Of a DNA stretch of 64,000 nucleotides, positions 10,954 through 25,900 are shown piece by piece (within the stretch, counting starts at the first letter, position 1; each line of letters opens with the position of its first letter). The position numbers and the translations under genes were made by a program. The stretch spans positions 40,749,229 through 40,813,228 of the forward strand of contig OY294047.1 in NCBI GenBank assembly GCA_958510825.1, given 5' to 3'. The notes under the pieces are model-generated. The model was not told where the DNA came from. It was given only the letters and a program-made list of their open reading frames with translations, and did no database searches. Source of the DNA: Brachypterus glaber (lineage: Eukaryota; Arthropoda; Insecta; Coleoptera; Kateretidae).

Positions 10954-13900
10954 ATGAAGTTACTATTATTACTGGGATTTTGTGCCGCGGCAATTTTTGG
11001 TAAGTTTAAGTTTGTTTACTATGGACAATGTCCATTTGGCATTCTTACGTTACATACCTACTTATATACTGTATTAAAGCCTATCCAGAAGCTTGCATAA
11101 GAACATAAAATATAAGAATGCGATGCCGTTTTGGGCTTACAAGATACATGGCCGCACATCAAGCCAATAACGGTATCGCATTGTTATGTATTACGTTCTT
11201 ATGCGAGCCTCTGAATAGACAGTCTCAGAAATGTAGGCTTTTTGCGTCAAAAAAAATCCCAGTTTTGAAAATTGGTAGAGATGTAGTTTAGATGTTAACT
11301 GAACACTTTTGGAGAATTTTGCACATAAGTTCTTAACAGATAATTTCCATAAAAAATAAATAATTTTAAAAAATAAATCTTGTAAAATTACACTGCTCCA
11401 GAAAAAAAATTTTTTTTCTTTGCCGGGGATCCTTTAGTTGCGTCTGGTTCGCTTTTTTGCGATATAGAGCAGTGATTTTTTTGTCTATAGTTGTAGTAAA
11501 AGTAGGGTCTATTGCTTCTGGATTGCTTCTCTATTAATAAGGCTCTAAGCACAAAAAAAAATCGGATTTAAAATATCTTTATTCCTTTGTTTTTTTATAG
11601 GCTCCTAAATTCAAAAAATTACATTTTTTCGTATTCTTTTGATATATTTGGTAAAATTTCATATAAATACTAAAGATACGACTCTAATTTTTACAAGCAA
11701 TCGAACACATATGTGCGGTTTATAAATAATATTTTTTTTTTTTTACTTAATCCACCTACGAAGATTTTACCGAGGGTCGTCGAAAAAAAAACAAAAATAT
11801 TGAAGTGTTTTATTTATCATGAAAAAAACAAAACGAAAAATAAAAAACAAATTTTTTCTCTTTGCTTTAAAACATTAAAATAACATTAAATAAACATTAA
11901 ATGATTCAAAATATTGTTGTTTTGCTTTCAATAACTCCCCGTAAAATCTATGTTACTGTATTCAATCCAAAACTTTTTTTTTTTTTATTTTTACAAACCT
12001 CACGTGTAGTAACGACCCCGTCTGTTCGGGTTGCGGAATAGACGAAGAATCGTCCTTCCATTTCCTAGGACAATGCGATCGGTTCGGCAGAATACGACAG
12101 GAGATCTTCGGAGTGGCAACTCTCCGAAGAGAGGAGTTGCGTACCCTTGCCTGGACAGATATCGCGACCTTTATAAGGAGGTCCGGCAGGTTTAGGCAGG
12201 GAGTAGGGTAGATGTGTGGCTGGGACAGCTCAGGGCTGGCAAAAAGGGCCATAATGGCCTAGTTGCCTGGCTTGTAGCCTCCCCACCCTTACTACTACTA
12301 CTACTAACCTCACGTGTATTAGTGTTGCTTGTAAAAATCAAAGCCATATCTTTGATATTTATATAAAATTTTCATAAAAAGAGCAAAAAAATGCGAGAAA
12401 ATCTCATTTTTTAAATTAGTTCTAAATTTTTTTTTTCACTTCAACTATGGGCAAACAAATACTGTGCCTATAACTCAAAAAAAAAAACGAGCTAATCGAG
12501 AAAAACGAGGCAAGGTTCGGAAAACAGCGCAAATAGGTCTAGAATAAACTAAAATGGTGTCGACAAATTTTTGAGTGTAGAGTAATGTTTTCTACCAAAT
12601 ACTTATTTAAAACTTTTTCTGACTTTTAGATTTTCAGAAAATGGGAAAATGGTTAAAAACTATCTGATATTTTGATTTTAAGTTACAAGTTTGGAGTTTT
12701 TTGCAAATATTGTCTACATAAATAGTCTACTTTTTTAACTAAAAACCCTGGGGGCTGACCCCCTCGATTTGTTTTGTGATGGTCCTATTATTACTTATTT
12801 ATAAAAACTATACTTTCAAACTAAAAGATTTTTTAAAACGTAATAATTATGACTTTACACGAGGGGTAAACCCATGGGTAAACCCATGGGTAAACCGCTA
12901 AAAAAAATTTTACACGTTAAAAACATTGTACACCTAAATTCCTTCCAGGTACTCCAGGTAATCTCTTAAGACTTTCTCAGAATTTTCTTCAAGATAACAT
13001 CGAAAAATCATGAAAAACCTTTAAAAAAGTCTCACATTTGGTAAATATAAGATTTTCGGGGTTTCCTTTACGATATTATTATTAAAATACGGTAAGGGCA
13101 AAGGCATAGTCTATGGAGCCCAGTTGCTGAATTGTAAAAAATATTTAAATATGAGAAGCCAAAAAACTGCTGGTCCAAAAATAACAAAAATTACTAACAA
13201 AAATTACTGAGTAAAAAAATACAAAAAAAAAAGTTTTTCTTTTTTTTTTTGTTGAGAGAACCAAACAAACTATTGGTTTGATTTTTCGGAAAGTATGTTA
13301 ACTGCGCATGTCCAAAAATGGTTGCGTGATCGGACTTTCCAATAGGAGAATTAACTTCAAGGTGTGAAATTAGATCTTGCTGGTTTGTTAAAATTAAGTC
13401 GAGAGTTGAGGGGTTATTGTTTATACGAAATCTAGTGTGTTCTTAGATAAGTTGAACCAAGTTAGACTCTGCCAAAAGTGCTATAAAATGTTGAGCTGAT
13501 GTTAAAGTTCGCTCCTAAGTGAAATTAGTCAAAGGCCAAGAAATAGAGGGCAAATTGAAGTCGCCTGCTATGATAAGGTTGTTTCTAGTTTCCGAAAGTT
13601 CTGAAATCTTCTCAAATATTTTCTGTCTTCATCTGTAAAAGCATCTTAGTGGGGTCTGTATACGCATGCGAGAGATAAATAAGTTCCATTTGTATGCAGA
13701 TCAAGAGTTAACATATCAGACTCGTTGATAATTTTCGATTCTTTGGTAGAGAAACCTTTTGCTTCATTAGTATTGACATAAATACAAGCCCAACCCAGCT
13801 GTGACTCTATCTGACCTAAAAGTAGGTTTATGTAGATTTATTAAAGCACACAACCCATTAAATTTAGCGCGAATAGAACCGGGTTTGTATAAAGGAAGGT

Positions 13901-16900
13901 CAACTCCAAAAGATATCTGCCTAGTTTTTTGTTCTGTTATTGTAGGAACTCCATTTTATATTTGATAGTTAGGCTACGGTCACCAGCTGCTTGTTTGCGT
14001 CCCAGTTCCTCATGTAAATTACTTAGAAATTCCAATTGTTTGGGCTTTTTATCATCAGTGATGGCAACATTATTATATCTCCCAACAAGCTTACTTTTAT
14101 TTCTTAAAATGATTCGTGCAAATAATTCATCTGTCAAAGTAACACGAATAAGGCCCGGATGGGCATTATTGTTCTTTTTTGCGAATCCTACAACTGCAGC
14201 AGCATTTACACCTGGTTCAATAGTATTAAGCAACTATATATTCTATTAAAAAAAATATATATATTTATACCACTTCCGGCGAAACCGGAAGCGAAACAAA
14301 AAAACGTTTTTATCGAATAAAGATTAATCTTAATTTTAGGGGTGGACCTAAATAAAACACCCGGATGGTTTGACTTGTCATTACGTAAATTATTGGCACT
14401 TTAAAATCAGATTTTTGAAACAATTTACCTACCTCTACCTCTTTTTTCAGCAAAAAAAGGATTTGGTCCAGGCGAACAAGAATGGGGGCATATAAACATC
14501 AGAAAAGGAGCCCATATGTTTTATTGGTTATATTACACTACCGCAGCTGTTGAAAATGTAACTGAAAGACCTTTAATTATTTGGTTACAGGGTGGCCCTG
14601 GGTCTTCTTCCACCGGATATGGAAATTTTGGAGAACTGGGTATGCATGTATAAAAAAACCACAATAATAAAACTCCATTTGTTCATTTTTGTGGTAACAA
14701 TTCGCACATTTCAGATAAAAGCAAAAGCAAGTTCAATACCTACTTTTTAAATTTGATATTATGAATGTAAGATCAACAGTGCTCATTAAGTAGTCCTCAA
14801 TAAGTACTAGTTTTATAGATAATTTATTTTTTTTCTTTACTTGAAGTTAAAGTAACTTTTCCCGATCTCATTTATTATAAACCAATAAATTCGACAGGGA
14901 AAAGTTTTACTTTCCCTTCTAATATAACAATTTTCTAGACGTCTTGCTTAAGACCCCTATCTATTTTTAACATAGGTACTTTTTTATGTACACTGCCGCA
15001 CATTAAATTCCGGACACCTAAAAAATTAACATTTTTTAAATTCAAATATTTCGAAAACTAATTAATGGATTTGACTAATTCTTTATTAGTTTTAAAGCTT
15101 AAATATTATCTACTTTTTTTTATTTTAAGAATGATTAAATTGTTTTTTTTTTAGTATTAACAGTAACAAATAATGAACTTACCCCATCTTCTAGGACTTG
15201 CATGGTACGCTATTGCAACTGTTAGGATATGTTTAGGATATATCAGGATTTTCCTGAAAGTTGTCATTTTTTCAGTCAACTCAAAAAGTACTAAATCAGC
15301 AGAGTTTTTTATTTGAAGCTCATGTCTTTTACTTTTTCTTCTACGCTCATGTCTTTTACTTCTTCTTCTATAGTTTCTTCATCCCGGGGCAACTCTTTGT
15401 TGCCGTCTGACGGAGGCTTAACGGTTATTTCGCAGAACTGCCGCCGGACGGAGTGACCCTATTTTTTCTTCTACTCAAGTTTTTCAAACCCAATTTATGT
15501 TTTTGATAAATTTGATTAGAAGAAAAACATAACTCGGTTAAGCTTCAAATTTAAAGCACAGCATCAATCAAATTCATGTACGACTTTTTAAGTTAACTGA
15601 AATAATGACAACTTTAAGGAAAATCCTGATATCTCCTAAACCAGAAGTAAAAATGTAAAAAAATAAAAAAGAAAATATTCATTAAAACTGCGGCAATAAT
15701 AAAGACTTTAATAATTTGATAAACAGTTGCAGTGGCGTACCATGCAAGTCCTAGAAGATAGGGTAAAAAACATAGTTGTACATTATTTGTTGCTGTTAAT
15801 ACGAAAAAAAAAAATTTAATCATGCTTAAAACAATCAAAAGTAGAGAATGTTTAAGCTTTAAAACTAAAAAGGAATCAGTCATTAATTAGTTTTCGAAAT
15901 ATTTGAATTTAAAAAATGTCAATTTTTTAGGTGTCCGGAATTTAATGTGCGGCAGTGTATATGTCTAGTTCAAAGGTATAATAAATAAAAATTTTAGGTC
16001 CATTAGACTATAACCTAAATGAACGTAATACAACATGGGTTAAAGATGCTAATATCATTTTCGTAGACAACCCAGTTGGTACTGGCTTTAGTTACGTAGA
16101 AAATGCTGAATTTGCTAAAAATAATACTCAAGTAGCTAAGGACTTTCTAATTTTTATGAAAGGATTTTACAAGGAAAATCCAATATTTAGAAAAATTCCT
16201 TTATATATTGTATCTGAATCTTATGGCGGGAAGATGACCGCTGAGATAGCTTTGATTTTGTACCAGGTAAAATTTAACATACATGTTAAGAGCCGTCATA
16301 GAAAAAGACATGATTTTTTATATATAGGGTGTCTCAACGAAGCCCACTCGGTCGATATATAGTAAAGTATCCACTTTAGAGAAAAACTTTCATGAGTAAA
16401 GTTGTATGGTTTTAAAAATATTTTTTTCTATTTTGCGACTCTTATAAGCTCATAATCACACGCATTTTGCGTGTTCTGTTGGGTTGGCAACATACAAAAG
16501 CCTATCTCTTGACGTTTTGCGTGCAAATGTCATGTCGATTTAAAGTTTAATTTTTTACAAAATTTTGTGTTTGGGTTATTTTTTACCGTGTTAAAATTGT
16601 GGACTGGTTAATTGCACTGAAAAAAGAAGAGATGACTGTAAAATATAATAAAATATAATTTGTTCTTAGAATTTTAAACATAGTGTAAACTGTAATGCCA
16701 ACCCAAAACAAAAATCCCTAAATTAGTCATCAATTTAAATGTAAGTTTTTTAAATTTTAGAGCAAAATAGAAAAAATTGTATAAAGCACTCGTTTCATAA
16801 CACGTTTTTAGAGCACTAGTACTTTAGAAAACTCGCCGCAAACGGCTTGTTTTCTAAACTTGTACTCGTGCGCTAAAAACGTATGTTATGAAACTAGTAT

Positions 16901-19900
16901 TTTAATATACTATAAAATATACAGAATGCTCCTCGTAGGGTGGGTAATGTCTGACTTATTTTTTTTTTAACGGAATGGTATATTTGTTATTATGCCGTCT
17001 TATTTCTCATTAAAATGCCTTTATTTTGATATCATATTGTATGGATCTATTATTTATAGTTTTGAGATATAATTTTCTTTTGAGAAAAAATGCATTTTTA
17101 GTGATAAGATAAAACTTTCTCCAATTTCTTTACTTTTTGTCAAAAATTCATAACATTTTGTAAGGTTATGTTAAAAGGGTGTATCTAATTACTTTTTATG
17201 CAAAAAATAAAATATTTTATACAGGGAATAAATAAATAACAAACTCTTGGATTTTAAAACATAAAAAAAAACAATTTTTTTTTTAAATGGAATGCTATAT
17301 TTTTTATTCACTCGTTAAATGTAGTTGCTGTACCTAAAAGCGTTCCTGAGTTATTAAATAAAAACCGAATTTTTTAGCCAATTTCAAAGGGGCTTAACTC
17401 CCTAACTTTTTTCATATTTTACTATGTAGAATCACCCCTTAAAATTAATGACATCATTTACTGGACATCCTGTATAGTATATCAAAAAATTACAATTTTG
17501 GCGGAGGCGCCAACACTACTACTATAATCAGATTATTGCAATTTAAATTTTTTTTCTAAAAAAATAAAAACGCGAATAGTAAGAACAGAAAAAATACTTA
17601 TTTAAAACACCTTAAAAATATTAAATAGCCAAGTCAAGCAAATATTAATAAAACCGGCCCAGAAAAAAAAAGTTTAATTAGAGGAAAGTCGCCTAATTTC
17701 GGATACCATTTACAATGTATTCAATATTTAATACTCGGTATTACTTTTTGATATTTTTTTTATATAACCAGATACAACTTATTATAGCGAACCATGATTT
17801 ATTATAAAAGCAATTTTATTACAGTTTATTTTTTCCAAAAAACACGGTTAAAAAAAATCAGCGCATTTTTGTGCATTTGAAAAAGGGCTCCTAATTTCGG
17901 ACATATCCGAAAAAATTTTTTCAAGAGTAGATCTGGATCCCATTGCTTATGTTTCTTGTTATTCCTTCACATTTAAGACGTAATTTAATCATTAAGCGAT
18001 TTTCTACGAAATACTATAGGAACTATAATTTTAGATTCCCAATTTCGAATATCTTAGTATCTTAGGTAATTTTCGTTTTTTCAAAATTGTTTATCTTAGT
18101 TTGTTGTATCATTATAAAAATAATAATTAATGGTTGGTTATCCTGAATAATAATTACCTTGCGGATATCCGAAATTGGGAATCAAATGCACAAAAATAGT
18201 CTATCCAAAATTAGACAACTTTCTGCTTTTTAGATTAGAAATTTGTAGAATGTTTACGTTTTCAAATTGCTTAATTATGAATAGTGGATCAACTTAACTA
18301 ACATCATAACTTACCCAAGACAGAATCACGAACTTTTATAACGATTATTTATAAAATAAACAAGCATAATAATGCAACTGAGCACAAAACTGCCATTTGC
18401 AATATAAACGATTTGTGCTGCCATTTAAAGGGGAGAAGCTCTACCGTTATCATATTACAGGACGGATTTAGTTTGACTTTTGGCTTCACATAAAAGTAGG
18501 TTTCTGTTTACCTTTGCAGACAGTATCTTAAATACACTAGTATCCGAAATTTGGAAACCATCCGAAATTAGGCGCATTTCCTCTACTATTAACCAGACTA
18601 TATTTTCACTTTTTTTAAATAAATACATACATACATACATAAATACATACATACATACATTTTTGTTTAACCTCGTACTATTCTACTTAATTAAGCATCC
18701 TCTAAGTCCAGGACTTGTGTGGGCTAGTAGTAGAGGGAACCACCGGCTTTAATTGACTTTCGAACCAATTTATAGGGAGTGTCCGCTTCACTTACGCCTT
18801 CGCCAATTTCAATTATTAATTAACTGAAAAAGGCAAATCGGCGCCGCGGCGCGCCGGTAAGAATCGAACTCACGCTATTTTGGGTAGTAAACTCGTCAAG
18901 TACGACGCGGTAGTCCACTACACCAATCCTCCCATATAATAGGTTGAAAAAGTTCCCAACTTACCTTACTCCCCACTCACAAAAAAGTGATTTTGGTCAG
19001 ATTTGGCCACTGAAAACAATTTGTACACCTGAATTTCTTCAAAGGGGTAATCCCTTAAGATTTTCTAGGAATTTCCTTAAAGATTACCTAGTAAAATCGT
19101 GAAAAAAGGTTCCACGTTAAGTAAAGATGAGATTTCTCGACCTCCAAGATTTATTTATTTATTTACCTGGATTCTTTAGCGGTTTACTTCCCGGATTTGG
19201 CGTAATTTGGATATGCTAAATTTCTGGATGTTCTGATCAAAAGATTTCACGGGCACAACTCCCAAAAATTAATAGTTAACGTGCTACAGCACTGAAAATC
19301 GCAAATACCGAGGTACACAAGTTCTATGATTTCGGTCAAATTTTGCTTAAATTTGGACATATTATAGTTCTCGACTTTCTAATCAAGTGTTTTCGGGAAC
19401 AACTCCCAACATTTAATGATTTAGGTGCTAGAGAACTTTGAAGGTCTCAAGCTAGCTCAATTGTCCAATATCATTTCTATAGTTCTCCACACGGGTGAAT
19501 AGCTACGACGAAAGGAGGATGTATCACTCGCGCTCTCTTCTTTAGGTCATAACACCCACATTCCTTACATATTTTCCATAGCCACACATCCGTGTGTCGA
19601 ACAATAACAGTTTTTTAAAATATTTTTAGGATCAACGAGCTTTTTCACTATAACTTCGTTTTCAGTTCCAAAAAATACGTAACAAAAAATAGTCTGGTTA
19701 AGGCCCATTTTATCAGTGTACAGTTAAAACCTTATCTAAAAGATAAAGTCTCAGTTAAAAGCAAATTCTGGATTTTGGTTGGAGTTGCTATGGTTATTAC
19801 GTGTCAGTTAAATTTAGCTGCATGTTGATAAACCCAGCCTAAGAGTAATTGCGGATTTCTTTAACTGTGGTTCTGTGTCAACTAATAATAATAATAATTT

Positions 19901-22900
19901 TAGGCAATAAGCAGAGGAGAATTGGATGGTGAGTTAAAAGGAATAGGTTTGGGTGATTCATGGATATCTCCCATTGATTCTGTCAATACATGGGCTGACT
20001 ATTTATTACAATTAGTAAGTATACACTCTATTAAGATACTGGAATACCTACCACTACAAAAAAAATTTCATGCAGGAACTAAAGAGATTTTCCACCTCTC
20101 CCAAGATTTTTGACACAAAAGAACTAAGATATTCGAGCTTTACTTGATTTCTAAAATTTTAGAAGAATCTTAGAAATCTTGTCGAAAATTATCAAAATTT
20201 TCGTTCAGTTTTTTAAAAGATTTGTTTTATCCTTTGATATTTCTGACCAGTGGGCCTGCTTACCTTTTCCCTCCCAGTTCACCTAAAAATATCTCCGAGT
20301 AGAACCAAAATGTTTGAGTATGGATAATAAAATAAATTGATTTGCCATAAATTTTAGGGTTTGGTATATAAAAATGGATATGATATGATTAAAGCATCTG
20401 CCAGGCAAACTCAAGACGCTCTAGATAAGGGGAGTTATGTAGAAGCAACCAATAAATGGGCCCAAACAGAACAAATAATCTATAGTGTAACTTGGGGAGT
20501 GGACTTTTATAATGTACTTAAAAAAACTGAGTTACAATCGAATCAATTAAGAATTGATACTGTGAATACTGATCTAGAATCGAATAAATTCAAAATTTTA
20601 ACCAAAGGTAAACAATTTATTTATTTTTCTTATTAAGTAAAAAATTAGGACTTTCTTATCTAGAAAAACAATATGTTACAATGAGCTTTAATTACATGTT
20701 CGTTACATTACATTACATGTTTGTTTAACCTCGTACTATTCTACCTGATTAGGCATCCCAGTCCAGGACTTGTGTGGGCTAGTAGTAGAGGAAACCACCG
20801 GCTTATACTGACTTTCGAACCAGTTTCTAGGGAGTGTCCGTTTCACTTATCGCCTTCGCCAAATTTAAATTATTAATTAATTGAAAAAGGCAAATCGGCG
20901 CCAGTGAGAATCGAACTCACGCTAGTAGGCTTGCTATGCATACGCGCTAGCTACTACGCTATGCCTCCCATATTGACGCAAATATTTCAATAATACCTAT
21001 TAGATAAATAAAAAATACACTGCCCAGTGAAAGAGCTTTCCCATTTTTCACCACCGAGCGTGGTATGGATTTTTTATTATCAGATTTACTTTTAGAAACT
21101 CTAAAAATATACCAATTTTCACGAATACTACCTCTCGCGCCTTACGTAGTGGAGTTTTGGAGAATTTTTTTATTATCAGATTCACTTTCAGCAACCTCAA
21201 AAACCCTAATATACCATTTTTCACAAAAACTACCCCCACCCTCAGGGGGTGAAATTAGAAATTTTATTATCAGATTCATATTCGTCGACCCCAAAAACCC
21301 CTATACACGGTGTATTTGAAATAGGGTCGGAAAATTTAACAGATGATTCTACATCATAAAATATGACAAAAAGTTCCTATAAACATATGTCTAAAAATGC
21401 GTCATAAGGGAGCTACGCCCCTTTGAAAGTGGCTAAAAAAATCGGTTTTTATTTAATAACTCAAGAACCCTTTGAGATATATCAACGAGGTTTTGCACGT
21501 CAACTAATTCTACCAAGTCCCATTTTTATGTGTTATTTTAGTGTACTTATTTCAACCAGGGGTGTGCGAAACGGGGGGGGCTTATCAGTTTTTTGTCCCA
21601 AACTTTTTTCTGTGTAACTTTTTTGCAATTTTATTTTTGAAATATGATTCCTCAGGTCAAAATACATAAAAAAGTTACTCTTGTTGTAATACTGTAGGAT
21701 TAACCGTTTTCGAGAAAAATTCATTTGAAGGTGAAATTCCACGGTTCGAGGACGAAAAATTAAATACTAAAATGTTGAAAACCAACATTTTAATGATGCA
21801 GGGCGAATGTACATTAAAAACTAAGAAAAAAACCTCATATACAGGTACTTCCAAAAATCAATCCTAATGGAGCTATGGTCTCCTAAATATGCACCATTTT
21901 TAAAGGGCTATGGTAGCTTTAAAAGCGTTTTTTCGACCTACATGTATGGAAACTTTTTTTCTTAGTTTTTGATGTAGAATAACATTGCATCATTAAAATT
22001 TTGGTTTTCGACATTTTAGTATTTAATTTTTCGTCCTCAAACCGTGAAATTTCACCTTCAAATTAACTTTTCTCGAAAACGGTTAATCCTACAGTATTAC
22101 AACAAGAGTACCTTTTTTTATGTATTTTGACCTGAGGAATCATATTTCAAAAATAAAATGGCAAAAAAGTTACACAGAAAAAAGTTTGGGACAAAAAACT
22201 GATAAGGCCCCCCCGTTTCGCACACCCCTGGTTTAAATAAGTACGTAAAAATAACATACAAAGATGGGCCTTATTAGGATTAATTCACGTGCAAAACCTC
22301 GTTAATATATCTCAAAGGGTTCCTGAGCTATTAAATAAAAACCGATTTTTTTAGCCAATTTCAAAGGGGCGTAGCTCCCTTATGACGCATTTTTAGACAT
22401 ATGTTTAAAGGAACTTTTTGTCATATTTTATCATGTAGAATCACCTGTTAAAATTTCCGACCCTATTTCAAATACACCCTGTATACCAATTTTGAAGAAA
22501 ATATTGAAAATATTTAAAAATATTTACCCCCTCTACCCCTCGGGGTGGAGTTAGGAAAATGGTATTATCAGATTCAATTTCAGGAATCTTAAAAACCCCT
22601 ACATATAGCAATTTTCAAATTTTTCTAAAAAAAAATATTTTTCCCTATTTGCCCCCCTTGCCGCATCTCAATGTTCACTAAAAACAATTTCAAGTCTCTA
22701 GCTTAAAGCGTTCTTGAGTTATCGTTCCCACAAGATTTCCCGGACAGAACGATCGACTGACCGACAATTTTTTTTTTGCTTGAAATTGATTTATATCGAC
22801 ATAAAACGGCATAAAACGCAAAAATACGCAAAAAAAATGAAAATTTTTGCACGAATTTGGAGTGTTACGCCCATTTTAATGGTATAGGAAAATAGCGTTA

Positions 22901-25900
22901 CAGGGGGGGGGGGGGCAAAATGATCAAAATTTGCGTTACTTGAACGTTCCCTTATACGTAGAGAAGAGTGGGGCACATTGCGACATGGGGAATTCAATTG
23001 GAGTCAATCTTGACAGTAATATCTCAAGGAAATCTCATCTTTATCAAACACGGCACCTTTTTTGGATATTTCGAAGAAAACTTAAGGGATTACCTACTAG
23101 AAGGAATTCGGGTTTACCTTTTTTTATAATATACGTATAATAAACGTTTAACAAGCGGAAATTTTAACAAAAAATGGCCCTTTGTGTTAACTGGGTAGTT
23201 TATTTTGAAAATGATTTTTTTTTTCAAATTGACATATTATTACTTAAATAATGCTATGAGTTTAGGTCTCTTCCTTTATTTTAGGTATATTTAAACCAGC
23301 AGCAGATGAGGATAAACTTATTGATGATATTATGAATATAAAAGTCAAAAAAGCTTTAAATATAAGCACATCTTTTGGAAAACAAGCTAATGCAGTATTT
23401 GATAATATGTCTGAAGATTTTATGAAACCAGTTACCCATATTGGTAAGTAGAAACAAAAAACACATTATCGCCAATGAAAAATAAGTTACTAAAGTTTGA
23501 AGCTTTAAGGGGCTGTCCATATATTACGTAACGCAATTTTTCAAAAAAATGGACCCCTTCCCCCCCCCTGTGTAACAGACTGTCACATTTACCAACCCCC
23601 CCCCCTCCCCCTGTGTAACGCGTAACAATATAAAAATTTGTATTTTTTTTTCTAACATATCTTGATACAGAATTCCGCATAATGCAAGACGGTAAAAAGA
23701 CAGTGTAAAAATGATACATATTTATTATAATAATACATACAGCACTTAATGTACTCAAACTTTAAAAAAATATTCATAATCAATATTACACAGGGAAAAA
23801 ATACTAGGTACCTCTTTTTACACTGAGTGTCACATATAACACGTATATTGTTTATGCACAGGTACACAAAATAGTACACACATTGGTGAGTACACACTCC
23901 GCGCGAAAATGTATCATCGCCGATTGTTCATTGGCAAGATCACGCAAGAACAGGGCCGTAAGATTTTTTTTTAATATCAATGTCAACAGTTTTTTTACTG
24001 ATTACAATATTATTTAAATATGCATAGTTTCGTCAATTTTTGTGTGAAACAGGGAATTATGGGCCACTAAATAGTTATTTATGTTGAAATAAAAATACAT
24101 CTGCCAAGCTTAGAAATAAACATTAAATTTATTAAATTCCGTTACGTAACGTTTACCTAGACCCCCCCTCCCCCTGTCACAAACTGCAACAATTTCTCTG
24201 ACCCCCCTCCCCCCTAGGCGCGTTACGTAATATATGGACAGCCCCTAACTCAAAAAAGGTTTGGTTACTACATCAGATCTGATAGTTCTTAGAAAAGTTG
24301 ATAAGGCCAAAAGATTTTAGGTAAAAAATTATGCCAATTGTTTTTAATTATTTTACTTTTTTTTTAATTTACCCACATTATATTTTGACAAAGATTATTA
24401 TAAGAAGCTCATTCAGAATAAAGCTTACCCAGGTACAGGTACCTACCTATAGCTATAGTTACTAAAGTAGCCTTAAACGCCATTGATTACAGTTTTATTA
24501 ATATTTTTGCTATTGTATTTCTATTGTTTGCAAATGGAGCTCTCTGCAACTAGAATTATGAAACAAAAGATGTCTACCCTATCTCTATCTCATTTGTGGT
24601 ACACTTTCCAGCCAACCAAATAAATACTGTATTTGTTTTTCATACAACAAATGCAGTATTTATTTGGCTGGCTGGAAAGTGTAGCACTGAGCGGCACGAA
24701 CGAACATAGCTAATATGAATCTGTAGAATAAGATAATTCTACTAAAATTTAGATGGCGCCAGTAATTTCTTTAATAAAACTAATATAGTTACACTTTTCG
24801 CCTGGTCAAGTAAATATTGTATTTGTTCAACAAAGAACAAATACAGAATTTGTTTGGTTGGGTGGAAGTGGGATTGTATGTATGTCTTCTATCCTTTTTG
24901 GGTAGAACTTTTGTCCCTGTCTAATCTAACGGGAGAAATCGCCATTACATACTTGTTAGTAAACTTATTTTTTTACTTTTTATTACAGTGGAAGAATTAT
25001 TGAATACAACCGATATAAAAGTATTTGTCTATAATGGCCAGTTAGACTTAATTGTAGACACCCCTGGTAAGTTTTCCAAAATGTTTTTGTTTTACTTTTA
25101 AAAGTTCATACCAACTTTCCCAGTTTTTTCTGGTATATTTCATTTTGCATAATATTACTGAAACTGGTTTGATTTGGTGCCAAAACAGATTATTGTAAAA
25201 TCACTACTACACTTCAGAGCAAAAAACTCCGATCCACCTAAAAAATTGCCAAATTGCCATTTTTTAAATTCAAATATGTCGAAAACTACCTAATGGATTT
25301 GACTGATTCTTTTTTGTTTTAAAGCTTAAACATTCTCTACTTTGGTTTTTATTTAGAATGATTTAAATAAATATTTTTGTATTAACAACAAAAAATGTAC
25401 AACTATGTTTTTTTGCTCCATCGTCTAGGACTTTCATGGTACGCCACTGCAACTGTTTATCAAATTGTTAAAGTCTCTCTTATTGACACAGTTTTAATGA
25501 ATATTTTCTTTTTTATTTTTTTATATTTTTACTTTTGATTTATGAAATATCATGGTTTTTCTGAAAGTTGTATTTTTTTCAGTTAACTCAAAAAGTACTA
25601 CATGAATTTGATTGATGCTTTGAAGCGTAACTGAGTTTGGAATTTTTTTTTTCTTCTAATCGAGTTTTTTAAAAACATAAAATGGGTTTGATAAACTTGA
25701 GTAAAAGAAAAAATCCATTTGGCGGCGGTTCTGCGAAATCACCGTTGAGCCACCGTCAGACGGCAATAGAAAGTTGCCCCAGGATGAAGAACTCTAGAAC
25801 TGATTTAGTACTTTTTGAGTCAAATGAAAAAATGAAAACTTTCAGGAAAATCCTGATAATATCCTGATTATATCGCCTAAACCAGAAGTAAAAATATAAA

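Noticed and set aside
18862..18935. tRNA-like sequence with B-box GTTCGATTC on the - strand
   Set aside because: The cloverleaf is degenerate and the sequence is joined to a repeated body also present at 20.7-21.0 kb, so it is a SINE head and not a tRNA gene.
23432..23758. 108-codon - strand frame over the C-rich part of a TIR element
   Set aside because: Gly/Val runs come from the C-rich block of the element.
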